From NCBI GenBank assembly GCA_046329815.1, contig JAXLTY010000001.1:1860001-1924000 (forward strand): a stretch of 64,000 nucleotides of DNA, read 5' to 3'. Positions 46,819 through 59,154 of this stretch are shown here, piece after piece. The DNA comes from JADJSS01 sp046329815. GTDB lineage: Bacteria > Bacteroidota > Bacteroidia > Chitinophagales > JADIYW01. Within the stretch, counting starts at the first letter, position 1; the number at the start of each line of letters is the position of its first letter. The notes beneath the pieces were generated by a model. It did not search any database. It was not told the DNA's origin and worked only from the letters and a program-made list of their open reading frames with translations. A program made the translations under genes and the position numbers.

Positions 46819-48132
46819 ATGTCAAAAATTATCCGACAAGAACGCAAGCATCTGTCTGCTATTGCCGAAAAAGTACATCAGCGCAAGCCACTCACACCAA
46901 CCGATGTAGAAGATATACTCGCTTTTCAGTTCAATGATAAAGAACATTCCACATTCAAATTATTGTCCACCGTTGCATTGCCGCTGGCACTGTTATTAGG
47001 TTATTCGATGGCTGCGTGGCCAACTTTTTTCGAAAATTTAGTAAAACATTTTCCATCGTGGACCAATCTTTCCGATAACCAGCTATTAGGCGTCGATTAT
47101 TTATGGAATATTTTAGCGTATAAAGTCAATAAAGTAAATTTCATTTATCATATACCGAATATCGTGCTGCATTCGTTCGGAATTTTAGGCGTAAAAAAAC
47201 TGACCGATTATATAAGAAGCAAATCATGGCTCGATAAAGTGCTGGACGCGCAGAAAACGGTAGAACTGAATGCGCAAAACGGTACGCAGCAATATGAACT
47301 AAAGCAAGGACACAGTATTTTGTTTGTCGGCAACGGCGATTTTGTGGCGCACCACTACGATGCTGTAACCAGTAATGACGAAACATTGACCATTGCTGCA
47401 TCGAAACCTATATATACCAATGTTTGGATAAAGTATGAGATTGGTTCACCATTTGCAACGTTTAAAGACATTTTGCAGTTGGCAAACGCAGGCAATTGCG
47501 GCGAAATTGTGTTCTTTCCGGTCACCGACCAGCATTTGTTTTTGCCCGGCGAAAACGATTATGATATTTCTGCCGACCGATTGGAAGTGATTATTACCGC
47601 TATCCGCGACATCGAGCGCATCAACAACTGGAAAGAAAGTAAAGTTATTTTAGTAGGCGACAGGAACCAAAAGAATACCTTACAAACCGAAACTAAAGCG
47701 TCTGTATTAGATGATACGATGGAAGTGGTTTCACTGCAATCCATTCAGCAAAAATTCTCGAATGTATTTGTCGTAGATCCTACAGATATTACATGTTTGG
47801 AGTTATTGAAGAAATTTCCGGATAAACAATTCCTGTTCCGTTCATCGCTCAACGGCAGCCAAACCTATAAAGACCGATTCTATCAGCGTATGGAAGATGT
47901 TGGTTATAAAGAAACAGACAACGCGGCGCAGAAAGTAACCGTTGGCTATGATTTACTGGAAGAACAGATACAGCGCGAAACCTATCATACTGCCTTGAAT
48001 AATTATTTTCCGGTGGTGTTGAGTAAAGGTGTTTTGGATGCTATTAAACGTCAGAATCTTCCTGCATCTAATTTTATTTATGTACCGGATCTGGTAATCA
48101 ATAAACTAAAGGAACTGACGAAAGATGCTTAA
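46819..48132 (+). CDS. Predicted membrane protein with large cytoplasmic domain, unknown function
   Basis: 437 residues. An N-terminal charged helix precedes a hydrophobic segment (LLSTVALPLALLLGYSMAAW, about 48-67) and a second weaker one (IPNIVLHSFGILGVKKL). The remaining ~280 residues look like a Rossmann-type alpha/beta region: HSILFVGNGDFVAHHYDAV, CGEIVFFPVTDQHLFLPGEN, SKVILVGDRNQKN, FSNVFVVDPTDITCLELLKKF. The pattern recalls an NAD-binding or TrkA-N-type domain, but I cannot confirm it. It is followed immediately by the NTF2-like gene. Confidence 0.7.
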   Translation: MSKIIRQERKHLSAIAEKVHQRKPLTPTDVEDILAFQFNDKEHSTFKLLSTVALPLALLLGYSMAAWPTFFENLVKHFPSWTNLSDNQLLGVDYLWNILAYKVNKVNFIYHIPNIVLHSFGILGVKKLTDYIRSKSWLDKVLDAQKTVELNAQNGTQQYELKQGHSILFVGNGDFVAHHYDAVTSNDETLTIAASKPIYTNVWIKYEIGSPFATFKDILQLANAGNCGEIVFFPVTDQHLFLPGENDYDISADRLEVIITAIRDIERINNWKESKVILVGDRNQKNTLQTETKASVLDDTMEVVSLQSIQQKFSNVFVVDPTDITCLELLKKFPDKQFLFRSSLNGSQTYKDRFYQRMEDVGYKETDNAAQKVTVGYDLLEEQIQRETYHTALNNYFPVVLSKGVLDAIKRQNLPASNFIYVPDLVINKLKELTKDA

Positions 48133-48173
48133 TGTATAATTATAAAACGATTATAAAACTAAAATTAAAAGAC

Positions 48174-48623
48174 ATGAATAACAAGCAAATACTACACGAT
48201 TGGGTAGCTAAAGTATGGAACCATACGGATTCAAAAACCAATATTGATGCGATACATCAGTTGTTTGCAGAAGAAGGCATTGCGTATGGCGTGCATAACG
48301 CAGACGGAACAGTAGTAAAAGGACCGAAACAGTTTGAAGAGTATTTCCGCACGTTTACTGATTCTTTTAAAGATGTTGAAATGGTTATAGAAGATATGAT
48401 CACCGAAGGCGATAAAGTGTCAAGCCGCTGCAAACTGAGTATGACACATTCAGGAAAGCCGTTTTCCACCGGAACGCCTAATCCTATTGCGCCTTCAGGC
48501 AAAAGGATCGAAATTACAGGTATCACTTTTGTGCGTATAGAAGACGGAAAGATCGTGGAGGCATGGAATCAGTTCGATTTTTTATCCATGTTTATGCAGT
48601 TAGGCGCCGTACAAATGCTCTGA
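48174..48623 (+). CDS. SnoaL/NTF2-like ester cyclase family protein
   Basis: From the ATG at 48174, 149 residues; an ATG at 48132 that overlaps the previous stop would add 14 residues. The SnoaL-like fold is indicated by LHDWVAKVWNHTDSKTNIDAIHQLFAEEGIAYG, GPKQFEEYFRTFTDSFKDVEMVIEDMITEGDKV, and ITGITFVRIEDGKIVEAWNQFD. Such proteins are often called ester cyclases but many have no known substrate. Co-transcribed with the preceding gene. Confidence 0.85.
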   Translation: MNNKQILHDWVAKVWNHTDSKTNIDAIHQLFAEEGIAYGVHNADGTVVKGPKQFEEYFRTFTDSFKDVEMVIEDMITEGDKVSSRCKLSMTHSGKPFSTGTPNPIAPSGKRIEITGITFVRIEDGKIVEAWNQFDFLSMFMQLGAVQML

Positions 48624-48815
48624 CTTTGCAAAAATGAGATAAATAAATACTTCCAAAAAAGAAATTCTGAAGAAAATATAGCCGTATTACAAAGTGTATT
48701 GCATCTCTTTAATACTATAATTCAAGACGTTTTTGATTTTCTGCATCAAAAAATCCCTGAAAAGCAAATAGTTGCTACAACAACTAATTATCTGAATTTA
48801 AAAATTATGGATTAA
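48624..48815 (+). pseudogene. Possible gene remnant without a start codon
   Basis: In the frame after the NTF2-like stop, 63 codons stay open to a TAA at 48813-48815. The middle reads NIAVLQSVLHLFNTIIQDVF and the end KQIVATTTNYLNLKIMD. There is no ATG, GTG or TTG near its beginning. The composition looks protein-like, but the call is weak. Confidence 0.3.
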
Positions 48816-49006
48816 TTGTAAAAATTTGAAATACAACTCATTAGCTGAATAAGAAGCTTAACTGTCAAATAAAGTACGAAAGCAAATTTCCTGTGTTAAT
48901 AATACTTCACTTGAAGACAACAATTACTTAAACTCGTCAAACCATCAATAAAATAAGGTATTTTGACGCAAACTCTCAAAAAAATAAAAAAAAATAAAAA
49001 ATAGAC
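48816..49006. other. Spacer upstream of the rRNA promoters
   Basis: AT-rich, ending in an A-tract around 48978-49001 directly upstream of promoter P1, which could act as an UP-like element. No gene or hairpin is recognised. Confidence 0.5.
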
Positions 49007-49036
49007 TTGGCAATTAAAATTTGAGTATTACCTTTG
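49007..49036 (+). promoter_or_regulatory. rRNA promoter P1
   Basis: TTG at 49007-49009, a 19-base spacer, TACCTTTG at 49029-49036. Followed by a leader with CGCTTTTGAAACGAGCTAC and a GTTCTTT box at 49085. Confidence 0.85.
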
Positions 49037-49144
49037 CATCCGCTTTTGAAACGAGCTACAAAATAACTCAGGAAATAAAGCAATGTTCTTTCAATTCTTA
49101 AAATAGTCTTCAAAAAATATTTTTTATTTTTTTTCCACTTTTGT

Positions 49145-49174
49145 TTGGAAATAAAAAAAAGAATGCTACCTTTG
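49145..49174 (+). promoter_or_regulatory. rRNA promoter P2
   Basis: TTG at 49145-49147, a 19-base spacer, TACCTTTG at 49167-49174. The leader repeats that of P1 almost exactly through AATAACTCA, then has GTTCTTT at 49221. Confidence 0.85.
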
Positions 49175-49278
49175 CACCCGCTTTTGAAACGAGCTACGAA
49201 AAATAACTCAAAAAAAGTAAGTTCTTTAAGGTTGTAAAAATGTGGATAAAATACACAAAAAATATTTTCCACTTTTTG

Positions 49279-49308
49279 TTGACAATTGAAAGAAAGTTTC
49301 TATCTTTG
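49279..49308 (+). promoter_or_regulatory. rRNA promoter P3
   Basis: TTG at 49279-49281, a 19-base spacer, TATCTTTG at 49301-49308. The last promoter before 16S; a GTTCTTT box follows at 49348-49354. Confidence 0.85.
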
Positions 49309-49441
49309 CCGTCCCTTCTCGCAAAAACGAAAAGAAAAGCAAATTCAGTTCTTTGATTTATTGGGGAGCCATTATAGGTTCATTAAAACGAATAAACACA
49401 CTCAAAATTAATTTAAAACAAACTCGTACTAAAAGTACATT

Positions 49442-50952
<1,511 letters not shown>

Positions 50953-51101
50953 TAGAGTATGTGTAAATTCACAAGTTTTAATGAATCTTGGCTTTCCCCT
51001 TAAAATATATTCACATAGATCATGTCGTGTTAACGACATTCTATAGTTCCCGGCTTTTGCTGTAATTATTACTCAATTGGGACTTGGGAATTAACTTACT
51101 T

Positions 51102-51175
51102 AGTCCTATAGCTCAGTTGGTTAGAGCACTGCTCTGATAAGGCAGGGGTCGGCAGTTCAAGTCTGCCTGGGACTA
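51102..51175 (+). tRNA. tRNA-Ile (anticodon GAT)
   Basis: Located in the 16S-23S spacer. Acceptor AGTCCTA pairs with TGGGACT, discriminator A. The anticodon loop CTGATAA gives GAT, and the T arm contains GTTCAAGTC. No stem mismatches were found. Confidence 0.96.
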
Positions 51176-51191
51176 CAGATTTTAGATCTAT

Positions 51192-51265
51192 GGGGAATTA
51201 GCTCAGCTGGCTAGAGCATCTGCCTTGCACGCAGAGGGTCAACGGTTCGACTCCGTTATTCTCCA
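51192..51265 (+). tRNA. tRNA-Ala (anticodon TGC)
   Basis: Acceptor GGGGAAT pairs with ATTCTCC, discriminator A. The anticodon loop CTTGCAC gives TGC, and the T loop is GTTCGACTC. It forms the usual Ile-Ala spacer pair with the preceding tRNA. Confidence 0.96.
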
Positions 51266-51299
51266 CATTTACATCATTTTATTTATTTAAAATGATAAA

Positions 51300-51320
51300 G
51301 TTCTTTGACATATTGGGAAA
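51300..51320 (+). promoter_or_regulatory. BoxA-like motif and 5' arm of the 23S processing stem
   Basis: GTTCTTT (51300-51306) matches the box found after each rRNA promoter. ACATATTGGGAAA (51308-51320) is the exact reverse complement of TTTCCCAATATGT (54265-54277) downstream of 23S, so the two should pair as the RNase III-type processing stem. Confidence 0.7.
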
Positions 51321-51373
51321 ATATTTTAAAATCTTACACAGATTTTAAAACTAACAATCATTGTATAAATTTT

Positions 51374-54249
<2,876 letters not shown>

Positions 54250-54335
54250 AAATTTGTATAATGATTTCCCAATATGTTAAAATTTACTGACAAACAAGTC
54301 ATAAAAATTTATGGTAGTTTGCTACTAAAGATTTA

Positions 54336-54444
54336 ATGGCGATTATAGCGTAGGTGATCACCTCTTCCCATCCCGAACAGAGAAGTTAAGCCCTACAGCG
54401 CCAATGGTACTAGGTTAAACCTGGGAGAGTAGGTCATCGCCAAC
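54336..54444 (+). rRNA. rrf: 5S ribosomal RNA
   Basis: About 109 bases; TGGCGAT (54337-54343) pairs with ATCGCCA (54436-54442) as the terminal stem. Typical internal sequence: CACCTCTTCCCATCCCGAAC and GAAGTTAAGCCC. End positions are estimated. Confidence 0.95.
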
Positions 54445-54452
54445 CCATACAG

Positions 54453-54485
54453 AACCGTCTCGTGAATAACGAGACGGTTTTTTAT
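54453..54485 (+). terminator. rRNA operon terminator
   Basis: AACCGTCTCGT (54453-54463) pairs with ACGAGACGGTT (54469-54479) with a 5-base loop, then TTTTTATTTT. The T-tract runs into the stop codon of the convergent gene at 54482. Confidence 0.92.
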
Positions 54486-55909
54486 TTTATCAAATTGTAT
54501 TTTTCAATGAACCATTTATCTCTGTAATTACTGATGAGATAATCGATTTTTTTGAGTTTTAATTTTTTAGCGAGATCTTCTTTTACCTTACTCTTTTTGT
54601 ATTTAAATAACTGTTTTATAAATTCCATGGAATCGAGTATATTTTGCTTGTGGGTTTTGTTGAGTGTTTTTTCTTTAGTTAAATATTTCAGGAAAGTTTG
54701 TGATTGATAGTTGAATGCTGCCAATTCATTTAATTCGTAATGCATTTTTAATAATGTGATTTTATAGTCAACTACATATTGCGGTGTGTTGATGTTTATT
54801 TTTATCATCAACTTTATTGCTTCGTTGTAATTTTGCTGATGGAAATAAATCAAACCTAAAGCATAGTTGTTAAAATTATTTTGTTGTTTTTTGTCAATTA
54901 GATTAATGCTGTTTTCAATAAATTGTGTTGCCCAATCAATCTCACCGGCACCTAGAGCCACTTTAATAATGAGAATGAAACGCTGCTGAATTTGCGGCTG
55001 ATGTGATAAGGAAAAATACAAATCATTTTCTACTAAAAAATGAATGAGTTCGAATGCGTTCTTAAAATATTTTGGATTGGTATAGCATTTGAAAATGCAC
55101 GCAGATGATGCCTGTATCAAAGCATATTTTATTTCATAAGAAATTTCTTCTTTAATCAAATTAAATGTGCAGTTTTTAAGTGCATTAAAACTCAGGTCAA
55201 ATTCTTTTTCATCTTTAGTGATATTTTTGAACATCTGAATAATATAAAACAGACATTGTACCGAAAGCGATTGCTGCGCAAGGTTGTCTTCTACAAATCG
55301 CAATATTAACCTGGTTTCATTGGTTTCTTCAGGTGCCGGTGAAATATTTAAAGAATGCGTAACTTTATTAGCATAAATCATTAAATATTTACTTAGAAAA
55401 AAATTGAGCATATTATACATTGCTTGCTCACTATGGAAAATAATTTTTTCTTTGTCACTCAGCCAGTTATTTTCGCAAATGGCAATTGATGCAAATTCTT
55501 TGCAATACATCGCGTATAAATCATCACTGCTTTGTATTTTTTCCGTTGGTGCTCTTTGTAAAGCAGTATAATATTTTACATTATTTTTTTTATCTAATTC
55601 CAACTCGTATTTCAACGAATTTTTCACAAATTTCTTTTGCTCATAAAATTGCTGTAATTCAAAATTATCCAGAACATCATTTATCCTGCTAAGAGAAACA
55701 TCACCTGCAATTTTGCTTGGAAATAAACGGCTGATCTTTGTTTGGACAGATCTTGGAAGTATAAAATCAGGGTAATAGGGTTTTATCAAATCGAAGAATA
55801 ATACTGATTTTTCACTTTTATTGAAATAAGGCGAGTGCAGGAATAACTCAAACCGGTAAAATTCTTCTTTTTTTAATTCTCTCATCCTGTTTAAAAGTAA
55901 ATTATTCAT
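54482..55909 (-). CDS. Helical protein of unknown function, paralogue A
   Basis: 475 residues with no signal peptide and mostly helical. The opening is LLLNRMRELKKEEFYRFELF followed by LHSPYFNKSEK, and the rest has TPR-like helix pairs (NNYALGLIYFHQQNYNEAIKLMIKIN). The end is LAKKLKLKKIDYLISNYRDKWFIEKYN. The protein at 59155-60576 is colinear along its whole length, sharing ELELDKKNNVKYY, QSSDDLYA, KEFASIAVCENNWL-like and EEISYEIKYALIQ segments. It lies divergently upstream of the T9SS-sorted gene at 56052, so it may regulate or serve it; that is inference. Confidence 0.8.
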   Translation of the reverse strand: MNNLLLNRMRELKKEEFYRFELFLHSPYFNKSEKSVLFFDLIKPYYPDFILPRSVQTKISRLFPSKIAGDVSLSRINDVLDNFELQQFYEQKKFVKNSLKYELELDKKNNVKYYTALQRAPTEKIQSSDDLYAMYCKEFASIAICENNWLSDKEKIIFHSEQAMYNMLNFFLSKYLMIYANKVTHSLNISPAPEETNETRLILRFVEDNLAQQSLSVQCLFYIIQMFKNITKDEKEFDLSFNALKNCTFNLIKEEISYEIKYALIQASSACIFKCYTNPKYFKNAFELIHFLVENDLYFSLSHQPQIQQRFILIIKVALGAGEIDWATQFIENSINLIDKKQQNNFNNYALGLIYFHQQNYNEAIKLMIKININTPQYVVDYKITLLKMHYELNELAAFNYQSQTFLKYLTKEKTLNKTHKQNILDSMEFIKQLFKYKKSKVKEDLAKKLKLKKIDYLISNYRDKWFIEKYNLIK

Positions 55910-56051
55910 GTTCTGTTTTATTTATAATATTGATTTACAATACTTTGTTGATTTTTTATTCTGATATTATGTAAAAATAATTAAAATTATTCTATAAAAT
56001 TTACATTTAAAGCCATTACATTTGAATACCATTCATACTTAAATGCAAAAA

Positions 56052-56534
56052 ATGAGAGCAATATTATTTTTGACTTCTATGTTACTACTGCACATTAACA
56101 TAGATGCACAACAGCTTACACCATCGGTTATTTGCACCGCAAGCGGAACGCTTAGTAACGGAACAACTAATGTTTACTGGACAATTGGCGAAACAATTGT
56201 GGAAACGATGCAAGCCGGAAACAACCAGTTGTCCAATGGTTTTCAGCAATCGAACTATATTATTACCGCCATAAAAACAAACGCGGTAAAATATGATATT
56301 CAACTATTTCCAAATCCAACAGCGAATTTGCTCAATTTGAAAATAAATGCTACACAGTTAAAAAATATCAGATTTCAACTGTTGGATGTGCAAGGAAAAG
56401 TAATGAAAGAAGATGCACTGCAAAATGAATTGACTGCTATTGATTGCAGCACGTTATCACCATCTGTTTACTGGCTGAGAATGGAAGACGCATCACACCA
56501 GTTGATTGAAACATTTAAAATAGTTAAACAATAA
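56052..56534 (+). CDS. Small secreted T9SS type A sorting-domain protein, paralogue A
   Basis: From the ATG at 56052, 160 residues with signal peptide MRAILFLTSMLLLHINIDAQ. A short region (SVICTASGTLSNGTTNVYWT, then IGETIVETMQAGNNQLSNGF) is followed directly by a sorting domain: IQLFPNPTANLLNLKIN, RFQLLDVQGKVMKED, PSVYWLRMED, ending KIVKQ. It carries almost no other domain. It is 12 bases from the next gene and paralogous to 60719-61204. Confidence 0.85.
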   Translation: MRAILFLTSMLLLHINIDAQQLTPSVICTASGTLSNGTTNVYWTIGETIVETMQAGNNQLSNGFQQSNYIITAIKTNAVKYDIQLFPNPTANLLNLKINATQLKNIRFQLLDVQGKVMKEDALQNELTAIDCSTLSPSVYWLRMEDASHQLIETFKIVKQ

Positions 56535-56546
56535 AAAAATACATTC

Positions 56547-57773
56547 ATGAAAAAAATAGTTGCATCTATCATCTTGCTGCTTTTATTGCAAACAGCAATT
56601 TTTGCAATAGTACCGGAAGCCATCAAATACCAGGCAGTAGCGCGCGACAATAGCGGTAACGTCTTGTCCAATAAAAATATTGGAATTCGGTTAAGTATTT
56701 TAAAAGGCAACATTTCTGGTACTGCTGTTTATGTGGAAACGCATAACACAACGACCAATGGTTTAGGTTTGATCAATCTGGAAATTGGCAAAGGCACAGC
56801 GGTTAGCGGCACGATGAGTGCCATCAATTGGGGCAACGACAGCTATTTTATCAAAATAGAAATGGACGAAACCGGTGGCAGTAATTACACCTTGGTTGGA
56901 ACGAGCCAGTTGGTTTCTGTGCCGTATGCGCTGTATGCAAAAGAAGCAGAAAACGGCACGCAATGGAGCGACAACGACACGAATATTTACTACAACACAG
57001 GCAATGTCGGTATTGGTACGAACCAACCGAGAAAGAAACTGGAAATTTACAGCAATGAACGCCGAGGCAGCCAGGTACAAATAACAGGTGAAGTGCCGAC
57101 GTTGCGCATGGCAGACACTGCTTACACAGGTGGTGTAGTGTTTGGTGTTGCAGAAGACAGCAACGACCTGATACCAAGAAGCGGACGCGGCGATGTGGTA
57201 TTTACCAATGAAGCGTACGGAACCGGCGGCGGCTATATCTTCGGCACCGGTGTGCCTTCGCAACCATGCGTAAAAATTACGGATGATTGTAAAGTAGGTA
57301 TTGGAACAGACACGCCAACCAGTAAGTTAGAAGTGAACGGACAAATTGCTACGACAAGTGGTTATAAGTTTGGTGATGGAACGGTACAGACGACTGCTGC
57401 ACAAAGTATGAGTGGAATATTTTTTCCGAATGTGGTTGCGTTTAATAATGTGTTAGTTGATACTGTTTTTACTGATTTAGATTTTAGTAGTGTTGTTGGA
57501 AATAATAAAGCAACTGTGTTATTAAGAATTTCAAGTGTAGCTGGTTCATTAGTATTTATTGCAAAAGGTGATACAAATTTTCAGTATGCAGGTACTGATA
57601 CTGGAATTCCATCTGCAATAAATGCAACTGTGTTTTTTTCAAATACTGGAAATACTTTGCCATCAGCAGGACAAGTTTTAGTAACAACTGATAATAATGG
57701 AATACTGCAATGGAAAACAAGATATAGCACTTTAAATCGTTACAAAATAGAAGTGCTGATGTATATGAAGTAG
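56547..57773 (+). CDS. Secreted repeat-family protein with variable C-terminus, copy 1
   Basis: 408 residues with a signal peptide (MKKIVASIILLLLLQTAIFA). The mature part opens PEAIKYQAVARDNSGNVLSN and has a beta domain (ISGTAVYVETHNTTTNGLGL, then INLEIGKGTAVSGTMSAINW), then SQLVSVPYALYAKEAENG and a segment NVGIGTNQPRKKLEIYS, resembling tail-fibre-like G-x-G-T-x-x-P repeats that recur as KVGIGTDTPTSKLEVNGQIA. From about residue 295 the C-terminus differs from the copies at 57908 and 61215, and ends IEVLMYMK. There is no sorting domain, so its route across the outer membrane is unclear. Confidence 0.85.
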   Translation: MKKIVASIILLLLLQTAIFAIVPEAIKYQAVARDNSGNVLSNKNIGIRLSILKGNISGTAVYVETHNTTTNGLGLINLEIGKGTAVSGTMSAINWGNDSYFIKIEMDETGGSNYTLVGTSQLVSVPYALYAKEAENGTQWSDNDTNIYYNTGNVGIGTNQPRKKLEIYSNERRGSQVQITGEVPTLRMADTAYTGGVVFGVAEDSNDLIPRSGRGDVVFTNEAYGTGGGYIFGTGVPSQPCVKITDDCKVGIGTDTPTSKLEVNGQIATTSGYKFGDGTVQTTAAQSMSGIFFPNVVAFNNVLVDTVFTDLDFSSVVGNNKATVLLRISSVAGSLVFIAKGDTNFQYAGTDTGIPSAINATVFFSNTGNTLPSAGQVLVTTDNNGILQWKTRYSTLNRYKIEVLMYMK

Positions 57774-57783
57774 TGTGTTGGTT

Positions 57784-57870
57784 GTCTGAATTAAGATTTC
57801 CAAGATTAAAGGATTTTTAGGATTTTAAAATCATGTTCATCAAGCAAATCAAAAACATCATAGTTCAGAT
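57784..57870. repeat. Dispersed palindromic-ended element, copy 2
   Basis: Begins GTCTGAATTAAGATTTCC and ends TAGTTCAGAT; inside are GGATTTTTAGGATTTTAAAA and AAATC words. Related to the copy at 44373-44470. It lies 8 bases before the left edge (57878) of the duplicated segment that produced the next gene. Confidence 0.6.
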
Positions 57871-57907
57871 AAAGAGAAAAATAGTTAAACAATAAAAAAA
57901 TACATTC

Positions 57908-59140
57908 ATGAAAAAAATAGTTGCATCTATCATCTTGCTGCTTTTATTGCAAACAGCAATTTTTGCACTTGTACCGGAAGCCATCAAATACCAGGCAGTA
58001 GCGCGCGATAACAGCGGCAACGTCTTGTCCAATAAAAATATCGGTATTCGCTTGAGTATTTTGAAAGGCAACATTTCAGGAATTGCTGTTTATGTGGAAA
58101 CGCATAACACAACGACCAATGGTTTAGGTTTGATCAATCTGGAAATCGGCAAAGGCACAGCGGTTAGCGGCACGATGAGCGCCATCAATTGGGGCAACGA
58201 CAGCTATTTCATAAAGATAGAAATGGACGAAACCGGCGGAAGCAATTACACCTTGGTTGGAACGAGCCAGTTGGTTTCTGTGCCGTATGCGCTGTATGCA
58301 AAAGAAGCAGAAAACGGCACGCAATGGAGCGACAACGACACGAATATTTACTACAACACAGGCAATGTAGGCATCGGAACGAATCAACCGAAAAAGAAAC
58401 TGGAAATTTACAGCAGTGAACGCCGAGGCAGCCAGGTACAAATTACAGGCGAAGTGCCGACGTTGCGCATGGCAGACACTGCATACAGCGGTGGTGTGGT
58501 GTTTGGTGTCGCAGAAGACAGCAACGACCTGATACCAAGAAGCGGACGCGGCGATGTGGTATTTACCAATGAAGCATACGGAACCGGCGGCGGCTATATC
58601 TTCGGCACAGGCGTTCCTTCGCAACCATGCGTAAAAATTACCGATGATTGTAAAGTTGGTATTGGTACCGACACACCAACCAGTAAGTTAGAAGTGAACG
58701 GACAAATTGCTACTACGAGTGGTTATAAGTTTGGTGATGGAACGGTACAGACGACTGCTGCGCAAAGTGGTATATTTTTTCCGAATGTGGTTGCTGTTGA
58801 TAGTATTTTAGTAGATACTCTATTTCAAGATTTGGATTTGAGCAGCATTGTTGGAAATAATAGGGCAATGGTTTCTTTAAAGATTACAAGTATGAATAAT
58901 AATGGTTTTTTACATCCTATAGTTTTTATTTCAAAAGGCGATATCTATTTAAATCAATATGGATTCAATACAAATCATGGTGGTAGCAATGAAATTAGTT
59001 TGAGCTTTAGTATTGGTCATTCAGAGCAAGCATTTGTTCAAACTGATAATACAGGTAAATTACAATTTAAAGAAATTTATCCAATGAATTTCAAACCCAA
59101 TTCAAAAATAAAAATCGAAGTGCTGATGTATATGAAGTAG
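57908..59140 (+). CDS. Secreted repeat-family protein with variable C-terminus, copy 2
   Basis: 410 residues. Residues 1 to about 290 are almost identical to copy 1 (a few substitutions such as IV/LV at 23-24 and GTA/GIA), and the upstream 30 bases, including the last codons KIVKQ and stop of the small T9SS gene, are also duplicated. After AAQS copy 2 lacks MS and reads GIFFPNVVAVDSILVDTLFQ. The C-terminus then differs much more from copy 1, until the shared end IEVLMYMK. The duplicated 3' end includes GTGTGTTGGTTGT after the stop. Confidence 0.85.
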   Translation: MKKIVASIILLLLLQTAIFALVPEAIKYQAVARDNSGNVLSNKNIGIRLSILKGNISGIAVYVETHNTTTNGLGLINLEIGKGTAVSGTMSAINWGNDSYFIKIEMDETGGSNYTLVGTSQLVSVPYALYAKEAENGTQWSDNDTNIYYNTGNVGIGTNQPKKKLEIYSSERRGSQVQITGEVPTLRMADTAYSGGVVFGVAEDSNDLIPRSGRGDVVFTNEAYGTGGGYIFGTGVPSQPCVKITDDCKVGIGTDTPTSKLEVNGQIATTSGYKFGDGTVQTTAAQSGIFFPNVVAVDSILVDTLFQDLDLSSIVGNNRAMVSLKITSMNNNGFLHPIVFISKGDIYLNQYGFNTNHGGSNEISLSFSIGHSEQAFVQTDNTGKLQFKEIYPMNFKPNSKIKIEVLMYMK

Positions 59141-59154
59141 TGTGTTGGTTGTTG

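Noticed and set aside
56763..58624. Antisense 166-residue frames present in both variable-tail gene copies
   Set aside because: Their conservation follows from the recent DNA duplication and they are antisense to well-supported secreted proteins.
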